Shown here: positions 1-9,151 of the stretch, piece by piece
How positions within the stretch are numbered: the first letter of the stretch is position 1
Layout: every line of letters starts with the position of its first letter
Origin: Richelia sp. SL_2_1
GTDB lineage: Bacteria; Cyanobacteriota; Cyanobacteriia; Cyanobacteriales; Nostocaceae
Direction of reading: 5' to 3'
Length of the DNA: 46,333 bases
Assembly: GCA_012033205.1 (NCBI GenBank)
Contig: JAAUSO010000036.1
Span: 1-46,333 of the forward strand
The notes under the pieces: model-generated
What the model saw: only the letters and a program-made list of their open reading frames with translations
Told to the model about the DNA's origin: nothing
Databases searched by the model: none
Translations under genes and position numbers: made by a program

Positions 1-159
1 GGAAGGAATTAACCCCGGTAGATAAACTATATCTCCATAATTTTTGGTACAGTTGCTCAAAAAACCCAAAGGATTGCGTTGGTATTCCGGTAATATTCCT
101 ACTAAAAAATGACCTTTGGGACCCGGAGGTAGATGTTGAGAATTTGTTGAACTTTTCAT
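1..159 (-). CDS. Cytochrome P450, N-terminal fragment (window edge)
   Basis: The reverse strand from the ATG at 159 is open for 53 codons to the window edge. It shows the proline-rich hinge LPPGPKG (residues 10-16), which orients bacterial and plant-type P450s. After it comes a stretch ending in NYGDIVYLPGL that matches the usual start of the P450 fold (helix A and strand beta-1). The haem-binding Cys loop and the I-helix lie outside the window, so subfamily and substrate cannot be judged. It follows the small secreted-protein gene at 188-523 by only 28 bp on the same strand, so the two may be co-transcribed. A purine-rich AGAGAG lies before the start. Family assignment is good; everything beyond that is unknown. 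Confidence 0.8.
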   Translation of the reverse strand, partial: MKSSTNSQHLPPGPKGHFLVGILPEYQRNPLGFLSNCTKNYGDIVYLPGLIPS

Positions 160-187
160 TTTTACTCTCTATTTTGGAATGTGATAT

Positions 188-523
188 TCATCGATTATTT
201 GATTCAACAATAGGTTTAATTTGTTGAATTTGAGGATTATTTTTAGGAATAATAGGACAAGAAAGACAACGGTCGGGAATTTGGATTTTTGGTATTTGTT
301 CAATTTTGATATCACGAATAATTCGACTTTCTTGAAGTTCTGAAAATAGTCTTGCACAACCATCTCTAGAAAGATTACGTTCAACACAGATTGTTGGTAA
401 TGGTATAGGATTAATGGGAACTATTTGTGCTATGGCTGCTGTGCCAGATAATAATATTCCAGGAGCAGCGCTAGCAACTAACAGAAAGGTCGCTTTCGTA
501 ACTTGAGATAGATATAATTTCAT
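188..523 (-). CDS. Small secreted protein of unknown function
   Basis: This 111-residue protein has a clear Sec-type signal peptide: positively charged start, hydrophobic core around residues 12-30, and a probable cleavage after AIA-Q (about residue 33). The mature part is about 78 residues, rich in Pro and Ile, with four cysteines (ICVER, DGCAR, RCLSC) that could pair in the periplasm. I recognise no domain. The gene ends 28 bp before the P450 start on the same strand. A leaderless secreted partner of the P450 is conceivable but unsupported. The codon use looks normal for the window. Confidence 0.6.
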   Translation of the reverse strand: MKLYLSQVTKATFLLVASAAPGILLSGTAAIAQIVPINPIPLPTICVERNLSRDGCARLFSELQESRIIRDIKIEQIPKIQIPDRCLSCPIIPKNNPQIQQIKPIVESNNR

Positions 524-645
524 AAAATTATCCTCGATATTTGATTAGATTTTCATGAGGTATTTTTTGTAATTAATCCGTGATTGTCAGAAGTCGGTTT
601 TCCAAAAAAACCGTTTCATACATCAAATCAGCAACGCCGAAAAAA

Positions 646-1233
646 TTAATTCAATGATTGTAAGGAGAGATTTATACTATTGAAAGCTACAGTTACGTTT
701 GGTTGATCAGAACCACCAAATGCACCGCCATCAGAATCACCTCTAACCACATATTCACGCACAAAAGTACTAGGACGTGGAATAATTTCATCATCATGAC
801 CGGAATCTTTACCAGTTATTTGATCGAATAAATTTGTGTCAATAGAAACTAGTTTATAACCAGGAAATTGTTGATCCACATCCAGAACAATTTGTTCATA
901 ACGTCCAGCAAATGTGGTAGTATCTGGCTTTGTTTCTTGAAAATGAACATCTAGAATTACAACCACAAGCTGACCTCTTTTTTCTAGACTAGTTTTGATA
1001 GAGTAATACGGACCATTGCCATCAAAATCTGTATCACCTTTACCAGTGTGGATTGGTGCATAGCTGATAGTTGGAGCTTGAAATGGTCTAATAATGCTTT
1101 CTTTTTTCAACAAAGGTAGCTTTTGAAGTAAAGGCTTTGGTATGTAAAAATCAGGGCTACCAAAGGCTGGCATATTAGAAACAACTAAGGTGCTTAATGC
1201 TAGCAAGGAGTAAGCTAAACTGCGAAACTTCAT
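646..1233 (-). CDS. Secreted hypothetical protein
   Basis: This 195-residue protein starts at the ATG at 1233, which directly precedes a signal peptide (MKFRSLAYSLLALSTLVVSN, likely cleavage near AFG-S). An in-frame extension to 1287 is possible, but it would place 18 polar residues before the signal peptide, and a GAGG ribosome-binding site sits about 8 bases before 1233. The mature protein has an acidic Gly/Asp-rich stretch (GKGDTDFDGNGPYY) and a second one near the C-terminus (RGDSDGGAFGGSD). Both resemble loops that could bind Ca2+, but no named family is recognised. It is divergent from the sigma-like gene at 1559. The function is unknown. Confidence 0.6.
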   Translation of the reverse strand: MKFRSLAYSLLALSTLVVSNMPAFGSPDFYIPKPLLQKLPLLKKESIIRPFQAPTISYAPIHTGKGDTDFDGNGPYYSIKTSLEKRGQLVVVILDVHFQETKPDTTTFAGRYEQIVLDVDQQFPGYKLVSIDTNLFDQITGKDSGHDDEIIPRPSTFVREYVVRGDSDGGAFGGSDQPNVTVAFNSINLSLQSLN

Positions 1234-1485
1234 CGTTTTTGTCCTCTGATAAGAATTAAATTTTGTTATTCTCACTTTTAATAACAAGTAAGAAAAACAA
1301 ATTATTCCGAAATTTATCTAAAATTTTTTGTTGTGGTTTTAGCAAGCGTTTTTAACCCTTTTGCTAAAAGTAAAGTGCTGGTGCATAAAAGCTGTCTGCC
1401 AAACATACTTATATAAAGATTTCGGAAAGTGCTAGGTAAACGACTACAGTACAATTACTTAAAAATCGGGAACATACACACCGTG

Positions 1486-1517
1486 GATTAGTCTTTCTAA
1501 CCAATCTGCGAGCATCT
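1486..1517 (+). promoter_or_regulatory. Motif shared upstream of both sigma-like genes (copy 1)
   Basis: GATTAGTC followed by TTTCTAACCAATCTGC lies 73 bases before the start of the first sigma-like gene. A very similar block (GATTAGTC, then ATTTGAACAATCGGC) lies 93 bases before the second. The rest of the two upstream regions is much less alike. A conserved box before both regulators suggests a promoter or operator, possibly autoregulated. This is comparison by eye within one window only. Confidence 0.35.
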
Positions 1518-1558
1518 CTACCTCCGAGGTTCATTCAAATAGGTGAGGAAATATACTT

Positions 1559-2200
1559 ATGCAGTCAAAAGCAGCGGCAGAACCTATTCAAAATCGACAA
1601 ATCGATGCGGTGCATCAAGAAGTAATCGCCAAAATTGCCCGAAAATATACTTTTAGAACTTCTATCTGTTGGGAAGATGCAGCCCAAACGGCGAAGATGA
1701 AAGTCTACGAAGCTGTCAAAGCTGGAAAATTCCACCAGGGAGGAATCGCAGAATTTCAACGTTGGGCTACGGTGGTTGCTAAATATGAGATTCTCAATTT
1801 TGTGAAAAAAGAATCTTTGCGATCGCACCAAAGTCTAGACGCAACTATTACTGGTACTAATGTATCTTTAGTTGATACCATTGCCGATGAGTTTAACCTT
1901 CTAGAAGCAGTAGCGCGTGCAGATTTAATTATCAAGGCAAAACAAGCAATTCTAAATCTAGATTACCTTCACCCAAAACGCGGTTATCTGAAATTATGGC
2001 AACTTATGGTTGCAGGTAAAAACCAAACAGAACAAGCATCTGAGTTAGGAGTCAGTCAAGGGGAAGTTTCTAAGCGTTGGAAGGAATTAGTCGCACGTGT
2101 GGCGCTCGAATTAGGATTGCTCGAACCCGAAGCTATTAAACGTGAACAACAAAATAGTAAACTCAAACATACTCGCAGGCGTTCAAAAGCCCAATGGTAA
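1559..2200 (+). CDS. Sigma-70-like regulator of module 1
   Basis: This 213-residue protein looks like a short sigma-70 family member. Residues about 20-85 (WEDAAQTAKMKVYEAVKAG, then EFQRWATVVAKYEILNFVKKE) fit region 2, the core-binding and -10-recognising helices. Residues about 140-185 (GYLKLWQLMVAGKNQTEQA, SELGVSQGEVSKRWKEL) fit the helix-turn-helix of region 4. The C-terminus is a basic tail (KHTRRRSKAQW). It is preceded by GAGG about 11 bases before the ATG. It begins a three-gene set with the genes at 2323 and 3772 and has a close paralogue at 6900. It may be a true ECF-type sigma factor or a sigma-derived DNA-binding protein. The anti-sigma partner, if any, is not obvious. Confidence 0.8.
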   Translation: MQSKAAAEPIQNRQIDAVHQEVIAKIARKYTFRTSICWEDAAQTAKMKVYEAVKAGKFHQGGIAEFQRWATVVAKYEILNFVKKESLRSHQSLDATITGTNVSLVDTIADEFNLLEAVARADLIIKAKQAILNLDYLHPKRGYLKLWQLMVAGKNQTEQASELGVSQGEVSKRWKELVARVALELGLLEPEAIKREQQNSKLKHTRRRSKAQW

Positions 2201-2322
2201 TCTTTTTAATAAACTGACGATTTTGTTAAGTTTTTAAAAAGTTTATTATTTATCGGCGTAGGATAATCGATTCGTTTGTTAACACTATTAATCATCCTTC
2301 AATATTGGGAAATACTAAACTT

Positions 2323-3690
2323 ATGGGTACAAGCTGTGAGAAATCCAAATCTGGGAATATGCCAAAACCTTCACTATCACCACAACCTGGAGAAATTTGG
2401 GAATTAAACCGTCATGTAGGATTTTCTGAAGAATTTTTTCTAAATCAAGATAATAAATTTTACTCAATTGAGGCTAAAAGTTTTTTAGAAGGTGACACTC
2501 CACGCCGTTATGTAATGATTGTAACGGAGCCAGAGTTAGATATTATTTCTGTAATGGTATTTTCTACGGAAACCGATTTTATTTCCGATATTGATTTAAT
2601 TATTCCTAGTAAAATTACAGGTTTAACACAAGATTTATTAGCTGAAACTTGGCACCTACAGCCGATGCTTGTTTGTAATTTATTACAGTCAGTTGGAAAG
2701 AGGTTATCACGCGATATTTATGACTTATTGCTAAATGTCGGAGACTATTATCATGGTTTAGTAAATCGACAGCCAGAAATTAATGATATTGAGGGATTGG
2801 GGTTAAAGGTAGGAAAGAGGAAGGCTTTAGATGTGGCAGAAATTGCTCTCTTTCATCAAACAGAAACAGCTTGGAGCGATGTTTTAACAATACCAGTTGC
2901 GGCTCATAATAGATACATTAAAAGTGCGAATTTAACAAATAAAATTCTTAGTGATTGCTTGCAGATAGAACAGGAATTCATAGAAGTTGAATTTAACCAA
3001 AATAGAGTTATCAATTCATTATCTAACTCTTTTAATCAAACACAAATTATTCTCAGTCGTTGGTGGCAAAATATTTTTGAACCCGAATGGCAGGCTTTTT
3101 CCACATTCCCAAACTTAGTTATAGCAACCCGCAGTCATAGTGACTCACAAAATATCCAACAAACAAATATCCTGGAACTGATTCAACAATTATCGGCTGA
3201 AAATGACGAAAGTCAACGGCAAAGTGCTGCCAAACAGTTAGGAGAAATTGCTGTTGGTTGTAGTGATGCGGTTCAAGCTTTGGTTAATTTATTACGAAGC
3301 ACATCTGATGATGAAACCCTATGGATAGCTGTAGAAAGTTTGCGGAAAATTGACCCAGAAAATCCTGCTGCTGGTATCAGAAGAGTGAGACTTATCGATT
3401 TAGGTATGGAAATTGCAGGGGAAGCTGTTGCTTTATCTGTGGCATTATTACAAAAAGTTGAAGGGGATGTAAGCGTACTTTTGCAAGTTTACCCCACAGG
3501 TAATGATGATTATTTGCCAGCAGATTTAAAGCTAATCTTAATTGATGATTCTGGGAATATATTGCGGGAAATTACAGCTAGAAAGGCAGATGTTTATATG
3601 CAACTAAAATTTAGTTGTGAAGTAGGGGAAAGATTTAGTGTGCAAGTTGCTTTGAGTGATACTAATTTTCGCGAAACTTTTGTAGTTTAA
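2323..3690 (+). CDS. MazF-like/HEAT/DUF1822-type protein of module 1
   Basis: The protein is 455 residues from the ATG at 2323; a TTG at 2305 would add six. Residues 21-145 read like a PemK/MazF barrel: QPGEIW near the start, RRYVMIV where MazF has its RPvvv strand, VFSTETDF where MazF has its PLTS strand, then VCNLLQSVGKRLSRDIYDLL. Residues about 293-350 contain a HEAT-type repeat (AAKQLGEIAVGCSDAVQALV, then DDETLWIAVESLRKIDPENP). Residues 351-455 form the beta-rich tail known from cyanobacterial DUF1822 proteins, ending GERFSVQVALSD. The MazF reading is my inference from motif order; the HEAT and tail assignments are firmer. The gene lies 122 bp after the sigma-like gene and 81 bp before the CHAT gene, so one transcript is likely. 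Confidence 0.7.
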   Translation: MGTSCEKSKSGNMPKPSLSPQPGEIWELNRHVGFSEEFFLNQDNKFYSIEAKSFLEGDTPRRYVMIVTEPELDIISVMVFSTETDFISDIDLIIPSKITGLTQDLLAETWHLQPMLVCNLLQSVGKRLSRDIYDLLLNVGDYYHGLVNRQPEINDIEGLGLKVGKRKALDVAEIALFHQTETAWSDVLTIPVAAHNRYIKSANLTNKILSDCLQIEQEFIEVEFNQNRVINSLSNSFNQTQIILSRWWQNIFEPEWQAFSTFPNLVIATRSHSDSQNIQQTNILELIQQLSAENDESQRQSAAKQLGEIAVGCSDAVQALVNLLRSTSDDETLWIAVESLRKIDPENPAAGIRRVRLIDLGMEIAGEAVALSVALLQKVEGDVSVLLQVYPTGNDDYLPADLKLILIDDSGNILREITARKADVYMQLKFSCEVGERFSVQVALSDTNFRETFVV

Positions 3691-3771
3691 TTTCCTTAAA
3701 CTATGTAGGTTATGGGAAAATTGGTTTCTTAGAAGAGGGCTAAGCCATACCTACATCAAACTATTTTAACT

Positions 3772-6564
3772 ATGCCATTAGCAAAATTTTCCAACTTTTC
3801 TGGTAAAAATCTTCAAGGCTGTGACTTTAGAAATCAAAATCTTACAGGTATAGACTTCAGTTACGCTGACATTCGCGGTGCAAATTTCACTAATGCCATT
3901 TTGAAAAATGCTAACTTTCAAAATGTTAAAGCTGGATTACCTATAAAGCGGGTATTTGCTTTAGAATTACTAATTTTACTCATTACTATTATTTTGGGGA
4001 TAGTATCAGGCTTTGTACCAGTATTTACCGGATATTTACTTTTTCCTTATTCAATTAGTCCACACAATTATTTTGCAGCTATTGTAGTTTTAAGTATATT
4101 TATTGTCTTCGCCATAACTACTATTTATAAAGATTTATCGACGGCATTTTTGGCAATTTCTTGTGTATCTGTATTTTGTGGATTTGTATTGGGGAGTATG
4201 ACTGGTACAATTGTGGGCATTCCATCTGGAATTGTAAGTATTACTGTCACCAGCTTAATTGTTTATGGAATGTTAATCATGATGTCATTTTTGGTAACAG
4301 TTGCCAAACAAATTGCTGGAATTATAATCGCAATTATGGCTCTAGTTAGTATGTTGATCAGTAGTATTATTGGAAGTATAACTGGTACTAGAATTGGTGT
4401 CGAAGTTGCTCAAGTATTTACAGGAAGTAAGCAACTTACATTGTTCAAAGTGGAAGCAGTTGAAGAAGCTGCAATCGCAGCAACAGTTGGTAGTGTTGCA
4501 GTAATATCATTCATAAGTTATATCAGTTGGCGAGCGTATATTGAGGATGAAAAGTTTGCCTGGATGCGAAATTTAGCTATTGTGGTTTCTAGCATTTGTG
4601 GAACTAGTTTTCAAAAAGCAGAGTTAACCGATGCAAATTTTTACTATGCCACACTTAAAAATACTAATTTTTGTAATGCCAGACTGACTCGCACGAATTT
4701 TCATTTAGCGAAACAAATTTTCTTGTCTAGATTTGATAATACTATTTTTTTTAATCGAGAAATAAGAGATTTAGCTGTTACTAAAAGAGGTAATAATCAA
4801 TCTTATGCTGGTTGTAATTTGAAAGGTATAAATCTAGATAATGCAGACCTGAGTTATATTAATTTAAGTGAAACAGATATTAGTGAATCTACTTTAGAAG
4901 GTGCAAATTTAGAAGGAGCTAATCTTACAAAAGCCCAAGTAATAGGTACAAATTTCAGAAAAGCGATTTTTACAGCCGCTTGTTTGTCAGCCTGGAATAT
5001 TGACAGTACAACTCAATTAGATGAAGTTATTTGTGATTATGTTTATCTTTTAAATAATCAACAAGAACGTCGTCCTAGTAGTGGAAATTTTGCACCAGGA
5101 GATTTTACGAAACTATTTCAAGTCGCTATCAATACTGTCGATTTAATTTTCCGTAATGGTTTAGATTTACAGGCTTTATCTGCGGCTTTAGCAAATACTA
5201 AACTGGATAATGAAGGGATTGCTTTAGCAATTAAAAGCATTGAAAATAAGGGTAATGGTGTTGTTTTAGTACGGGTAGATGTACCGGAATTTATCAATAA
5301 AGAAAAAATTCACGCTGATTTTTATCAAAATTATCAATTTGCTCTTCAACAAATAGAAGCAAGACATCAAGCAGAATTAAAAAGTAAAGACGAACAAATT
5401 ACTTTATATCGCCAACATCAAGCGGAATTAAAAGAATTAATGCAATTGATAGCTCCGATTGTTGAAAAAACGCAAAAACAATCAACATTGGGTAAGTTAG
5501 TAGTTTTAAAATTAGGTCAAGGTAATTTAAATACTGGATTCCCCGTGACACTGCAAATCAGTTTAGAAGGAGAACATCCCTATTTTGAATCCAATGGAGA
5601 ATTACCACCCGCACCCGAATTAGTTGTCGCATATACTCAATGGCAAATATCCTATCGTCACAGCTTACAGGGAAACTTACGCATCAAATTCCCAGAAACA
5701 CAAGTTACCAATATTAGTAAAAGGGATTTATTCAAAGAATGCGATCGCCTTGGAGACAACTTACACAAACAAGTCAATTTATGGTTAAATTCTCTACAAT
5801 TTCGCCCACTCAAAGAACAACTATTAGAAAAATTAAACCCTGACGAATCGATTCGTATACTCTTACAAACAGAGGATAACCAACTGCGACGAATACCCTT
5901 ACATCTGTGGGATTTTTTTGAACGCTATTCTCAAGCAGAAATGGCACTTTCCGCAACGACTTATGAAAGAAAATTAAAATTCCAATCTCCAAAATCTCAT
6001 GTCAGAATATTAGCTATCTTAGGAGATAGTACTGATATAAATATTCAAAAAGATAGAGCCTTACTCGAACAATTACCCAATACACAGGTCAATTTTTTAG
6101 TCGAACCACAACGTCAAGTTCTCAACGATGAACTATGGCTCCAAGAATGGGATATCCTCTTTTTTGCAGGTCATAGTTTTAGCGAATCTGAAGCCGGAAT
6201 TGGCTATTTTCGTATCAACCCAACTGATAGTTTAACGATTGTTGAATTAAAAAACGCACTCACGAAAGCGATCGCACAAGGATTGCAGCTAGCTATTTTC
6301 AACTCCTGCGATGGTTTAGGATTAGCAACGAACTTAGCGGATTTACATATACCCCAAATGATTGTGATGCGCGAACCTATACCTGACAAGGTTGCACAGG
6401 AGTTTTTAAAGAATTTTCTGACAGAATTTTCTCACAAAAAACCTTTGTATCAATCGGTACGCGAAGCCAGGATGAAACTGCAAGGTTTAGAAAAAGATTT
6501 TCCTTGCGCGAGTTGGTTACCAGTGATTTGCCAAAATCCAGCCGAAATTCCCCTAGAATGGTAG
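3772..6564 (+). CDS. Pentapeptide-repeat membrane CHAT protease of module 1
   Basis: This is a 930-residue multidomain protein. Residues 8-55 are pentapeptide repeats (NLQGCDF, NLTGIDF, ANFTNA). Residues about 62-265 carry several hydrophobic, Gly/Ile/Val-rich membrane segments. Repeats resume at about 276-317 and 343-412. Residues about 430-520 are a module common in cyanobacterial pentapeptide proteins (RRPSSG, NTVDLIFRNGLDLQALS, IQSIENKG-like). A charged coiled coil follows at about 522-563. Residues about 577-930 are a CHAT domain with the expected catalytic dyad: His801 in FFAGHSF and Cys846 in NSCDGLG. CHAT proteins are caspase/separase-related cysteine proteases. The order suggests a membrane-anchored protease with its catalytic end in the cytoplasm. 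The substrate is unknown; the neighbouring genes are natural candidates. Confidence 0.85.
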   Translation: MPLAKFSNFSGKNLQGCDFRNQNLTGIDFSYADIRGANFTNAILKNANFQNVKAGLPIKRVFALELLILLITIILGIVSGFVPVFTGYLLFPYSISPHNYFAAIVVLSIFIVFAITTIYKDLSTAFLAISCVSVFCGFVLGSMTGTIVGIPSGIVSITVTSLIVYGMLIMMSFLVTVAKQIAGIIIAIMALVSMLISSIIGSITGTRIGVEVAQVFTGSKQLTLFKVEAVEEAAIAATVGSVAVISFISYISWRAYIEDEKFAWMRNLAIVVSSICGTSFQKAELTDANFYYATLKNTNFCNARLTRTNFHLAKQIFLSRFDNTIFFNREIRDLAVTKRGNNQSYAGCNLKGINLDNADLSYINLSETDISESTLEGANLEGANLTKAQVIGTNFRKAIFTAACLSAWNIDSTTQLDEVICDYVYLLNNQQERRPSSGNFAPGDFTKLFQVAINTVDLIFRNGLDLQALSAALANTKLDNEGIALAIKSIENKGNGVVLVRVDVPEFINKEKIHADFYQNYQFALQQIEARHQAELKSKDEQITLYRQHQAELKELMQLIAPIVEKTQKQSTLGKLVVLKLGQGNLNTGFPVTLQISLEGEHPYFESNGELPPAPELVVAYTQWQISYRHSLQGNLRIKFPETQVTNISKRDLFKECDRLGDNLHKQVNLWLNSLQFRPLKEQLLEKLNPDESIRILLQTEDNQLRRIPLHLWDFFERYSQAEMALSATTYERKLKFQSPKSHVRILAILGDSTDINIQKDRALLEQLPNTQVNFLVEPQRQVLNDELWLQEWDILFFAGHSFSESEAGIGYFRINPTDSLTIVELKNALTKAIAQGLQLAIFNSCDGLGLATNLADLHIPQMIVMREPIPDKVAQEFLKNFLTEFSHKKPLYQSVREARMKLQGLEKDFPCASWLPVICQNPAEIPLEW

Positions 6565-6899
6565 TTATTTAAAAAAGGAAAAACTGGTTCTATCGAAGTC
6601 CTGATTTTATCTAAATAATTGATCCGAAATCCATTCAATCAAGGCTGAAGTATAAAAAAACACAATTACTTTTTAGGGGAAGTATATTAAGTTTTGCATC
6701 CTCAAAATGCATAAAGGATAACACCTCAAACATATAGGTAAAAAGCGTTACAGCCTAACAAATTTCGTTGTTGGCGATAGCTACAAGTGGAACTCGTTTT
6801 TTGCACGATTAGTCATTTGAACAATCGGCAGATCTTGCGTGTTACAATTTGTGCGACTAAATGTATGACATAAATCCTCGTTAAGGAGGAGATATCGAT
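6565..6899. other. Spacer between module 1 and module 2
   Basis: This 335-bp stretch holds no gene. It contains the second copy of the shared upstream motif (6807-6837) and a strong Shine-Dalgarno sequence AAGGAGGA at 6883-6890, nine bases before the second sigma-like start. No hairpin plus T-run was seen behind the first CHAT gene, so read-through into module 2 cannot be excluded. Confidence 0.6.
6807..6837 (+). promoter_or_regulatory. Motif shared upstream of both sigma-like genes (copy 2)
   Basis: GATTAGTC followed by ATTTGAACAATCGGC matches the block at 1486-1517 with one gap. It lies 93 bases upstream of the second sigma-like start. See copy 1 for the interpretation. Confidence 0.35.
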
Positions 6900-7544
6900 A
6901 TGCCTTCAAAGCAGACGGTAGAACCTAATGAACAACTATTGATTGACTCGAAATATCGGCAGCTTGTCGAGAAAATTGCCCGTAAGCATACTAGAAATAG
7001 TGCAATGTCTTGGGAAGATGCGGCACAAACAGCTCATATAAAAGTGTTTCAAGCGGTAAAATCGGGGAAATTTCGTACTCATCAAGGGCATAATTTTTAC
7101 TGTTGGGCAGCTACAGTAGCTCGAAATGCGGTGATAGATTTTGTGCGTAAGGAAGGACGTAATAGCTGTCAAAGTTTAGATAAAACCATTGCTGGGACAG
7201 ATGTATCGTTGTTAGATACCGTTGCTTCGGAGTTCGATTTATTAGATGCGGTAGAGCGTGCGGATGTGGTAATTGTTGCCAAAGAAGCGATGAAAAAACT
7301 TGCTCAATTGTATCCCGAACGGGGATACTTAAAACTTTGGCAGGGAATGGTGGAAGGTAAAAAACAGACTCAGTTGGCTTTGGAGTTGGAAATTACTCAA
7401 GGTGAGGTTTCCCGTCGTCGTAAAGAACTTTTAGAGCGTGTGAATCAAGAATTAGGATTAGTACAGCCAGAAACTGTTAAACAAGAGCAAAATCAAGTTC
7501 GTAAATCGAAAGCAAGCAGAAAACGTTCTCAGGAAGAGTGGTAA
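6900..7544 (+). CDS. Sigma-70-like regulator of module 2
   Basis: This 214-residue protein is the clear paralogue of the one at 1559, aligning end to end with conserved blocks. Region 2 is WEDAAQTAHIKVFQAVKSGKF, and WAATVARNAVIDFVRKEG follows it. A central SLLDTVASEFDLLDAVERAD matches SLVDTIADEFNLLEAVARAD of copy 1. The region 4 helix-turn-helix is ALELEITQGEVSRRRKELL. The start is set by the very good Shine-Dalgarno AAGGAGGA nine bases upstream, stronger than that of copy 1. The basic C-terminal tail ends KRSQEEW. The conserved centre between regions 2 and 4 suggests a partner-binding surface shared by both copies. It begins the second three-gene module. Confidence 0.8.
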   Translation: MPSKQTVEPNEQLLIDSKYRQLVEKIARKHTRNSAMSWEDAAQTAHIKVFQAVKSGKFRTHQGHNFYCWAATVARNAVIDFVRKEGRNSCQSLDKTIAGTDVSLLDTVASEFDLLDAVERADVVIVAKEAMKKLAQLYPERGYLKLWQGMVEGKKQTQLALELEITQGEVSRRRKELLERVNQELGLVQPETVKQEQNQVRKSKASRKRSQEEW

Positions 7545-7566
7545 TAATTATTAAATACCCCATTCT

Positions 7567-7650
7567 AATCACGGATTAAAAAGGATTACACGGATTACAC
7601 GGATTTTAATTACCCATTCCCAATTCCCCATTACCAATTACCAATTTAAT
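7567..7650 (+). repeat. Composite dispersed repeat, left copy
   Basis: The block begins ATCACGGATTAAAAAGGATT, repeats ACACGGATT, then runs into TTAATTACCCATT and a series of CCAATTA/CCATTA heptamers. The same composite occurs in the opposite orientation at 9152-9286. It lies in the spacer between the second sigma-like gene and the second DUF1822-type gene, a spacer that is short and repeat-free in module 1. Confidence 0.8.
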
Positions 7651-7771
7651 TTGTAAAGATTAACAAAACTGCACATAGAATCATTGTTTCTTTCGTTAAA
7701 AGTAATAGATACCTCCATAACTACAAGTAAGCGGCGATAAGCAACTCTGATTCGCCTGGGAATATAAACCT

Positions 7772-9150
7772 ATGGTTAGCTTAAGTAAATTCACATATAA
7801 TATGAGACAAAAATGTATCCCTAATCAGCCACAACCCGGAGAAATTTGGGAAGTAAGTCGCTCGATACATTGTCCTGTAGAATTTTCTTCAGAACAGCAG
7901 CATCAACTTTATTCGGATGCAGCAAAACAATTTTAGCAGGGAATTCACTGCCAATTAATGTAATAATTATCACGGAGGAAAATAATGATATATTTCCTCA
8001 AGAATGGCAAGTTATTTCGGTAATGCTGTTATCAGGGGAAACTGATTTTTTGAACGATGTAGATTTATTGATTCCCTCAGATATTTCTGGTTTAGAAGCA
8101 GATGTTTTAGCCCAAACTTGGTTAATAGAAGAAATGTTTGTCTGTAATTTAGTTAAGCCAGTAGGTAAGCGATTATCTCGCAATGTTTACGATTTATTAT
8201 TAAGTGTGGGGGATTATCATCATCAAATTATTGATCAACCACCTACAGTATCAGAAATACAACTTTCTGGGTTAAAAATTGGAACTAAAAAAGCCATAGA
8301 AAACTTGGAAATTATTAATTTTCATCAATATCAATTAGCTTGCAGCGATATATTAAGCTTACCTGTAGCAGCCTATCGTAGTTATGTAAAAAGTATTAAA
8401 TTTACAGAAGCGGTATTAGAAGAAGCGTTGCAGGTAGAGCAAGAATTAATAGCTGAAAAACCAAAAAAAACATCAAAAGTTAATCTTCTTAGTCAATGGC
8501 TGCAAAATACATTTGATAGTCAATGGCAATTACTTTTACAAATACCATCTTTGGCAATTGCGACTAGAAGTACTGTTGATTTTGAATCTAACCCCGATGA
8601 AATTGCAATATTAATTAAACAGATATCTGAGCAAGATGAACATTATAAAAGAAAAGCTGCAAAGCGATTGGGAGAAATAGCTGTTAGAAATGTTAATGCA
8701 ATAGAAGCTTTAGTTGACTTGATACGCAATACCCAAGACGATGAAACATTGTGGGTAGCGGTAGAGAGTTTGTGGAAAATCAACCCTGGAAACCCCGCAG
8801 CTGGTGTGAGAAGAGTTAAGCTAATCGACTTGGGAATGCAGTTGAGGAGCGAAGCAGTAGCCTTAGCAGTAGCATTGGTACCAAAAGGCGCGAGCCAAGT
8901 AGGAGTGTTGTTACAAGTTTATTCCACGGATGCACAAACCCAAGATATTGCAGCATCAAAACCATTACTACATTTACCTCCGGGTTTGAAATTAATATTG
9001 CTTTCCGAAACAGGAGACATTTTACGGGAAGTTATAGCTAGAAATGCCGATGTTTATATTCAGCTTAAATTGAATGGAGAAAGGGGCGAAAAATTTAGCG
9101 TTAAAGTTGCTTTAGAAGCAGCCAGTATTACAGAGGATTTTGAAATTTAA
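7772..9150 (+). CDS. MazF-like/HEAT/DUF1822-type protein of module 2 (frameshifted)
   Basis: This is the paralogue of the gene at 2323, read from the ATG at 7772. The frame opens with a short leader and QPQPGEIWEVSR, then hits TAG at 7934-7936 after YSDAAKQF. The remaining 400 residues continue in another frame as LAGNSLPINVIIITEE. One extra T in the TTTT at 7931-7934 would fuse the parts into about 459 residues aligning throughout with copy 1. The HEAT part (AAKRLGEIAVRNVNAIEALV, DDETLWVAVESLWKI) and the C-terminal beta domain (GEKFSVKVALEAASITEDF) are intact. Copy 2 lacks the Arg that precedes the MIV strand in copy 1. I think the break is a base-calling loss, but a real recent mutation is possible. 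Confidence 0.65.
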
Positions 9151-9151
9151 T

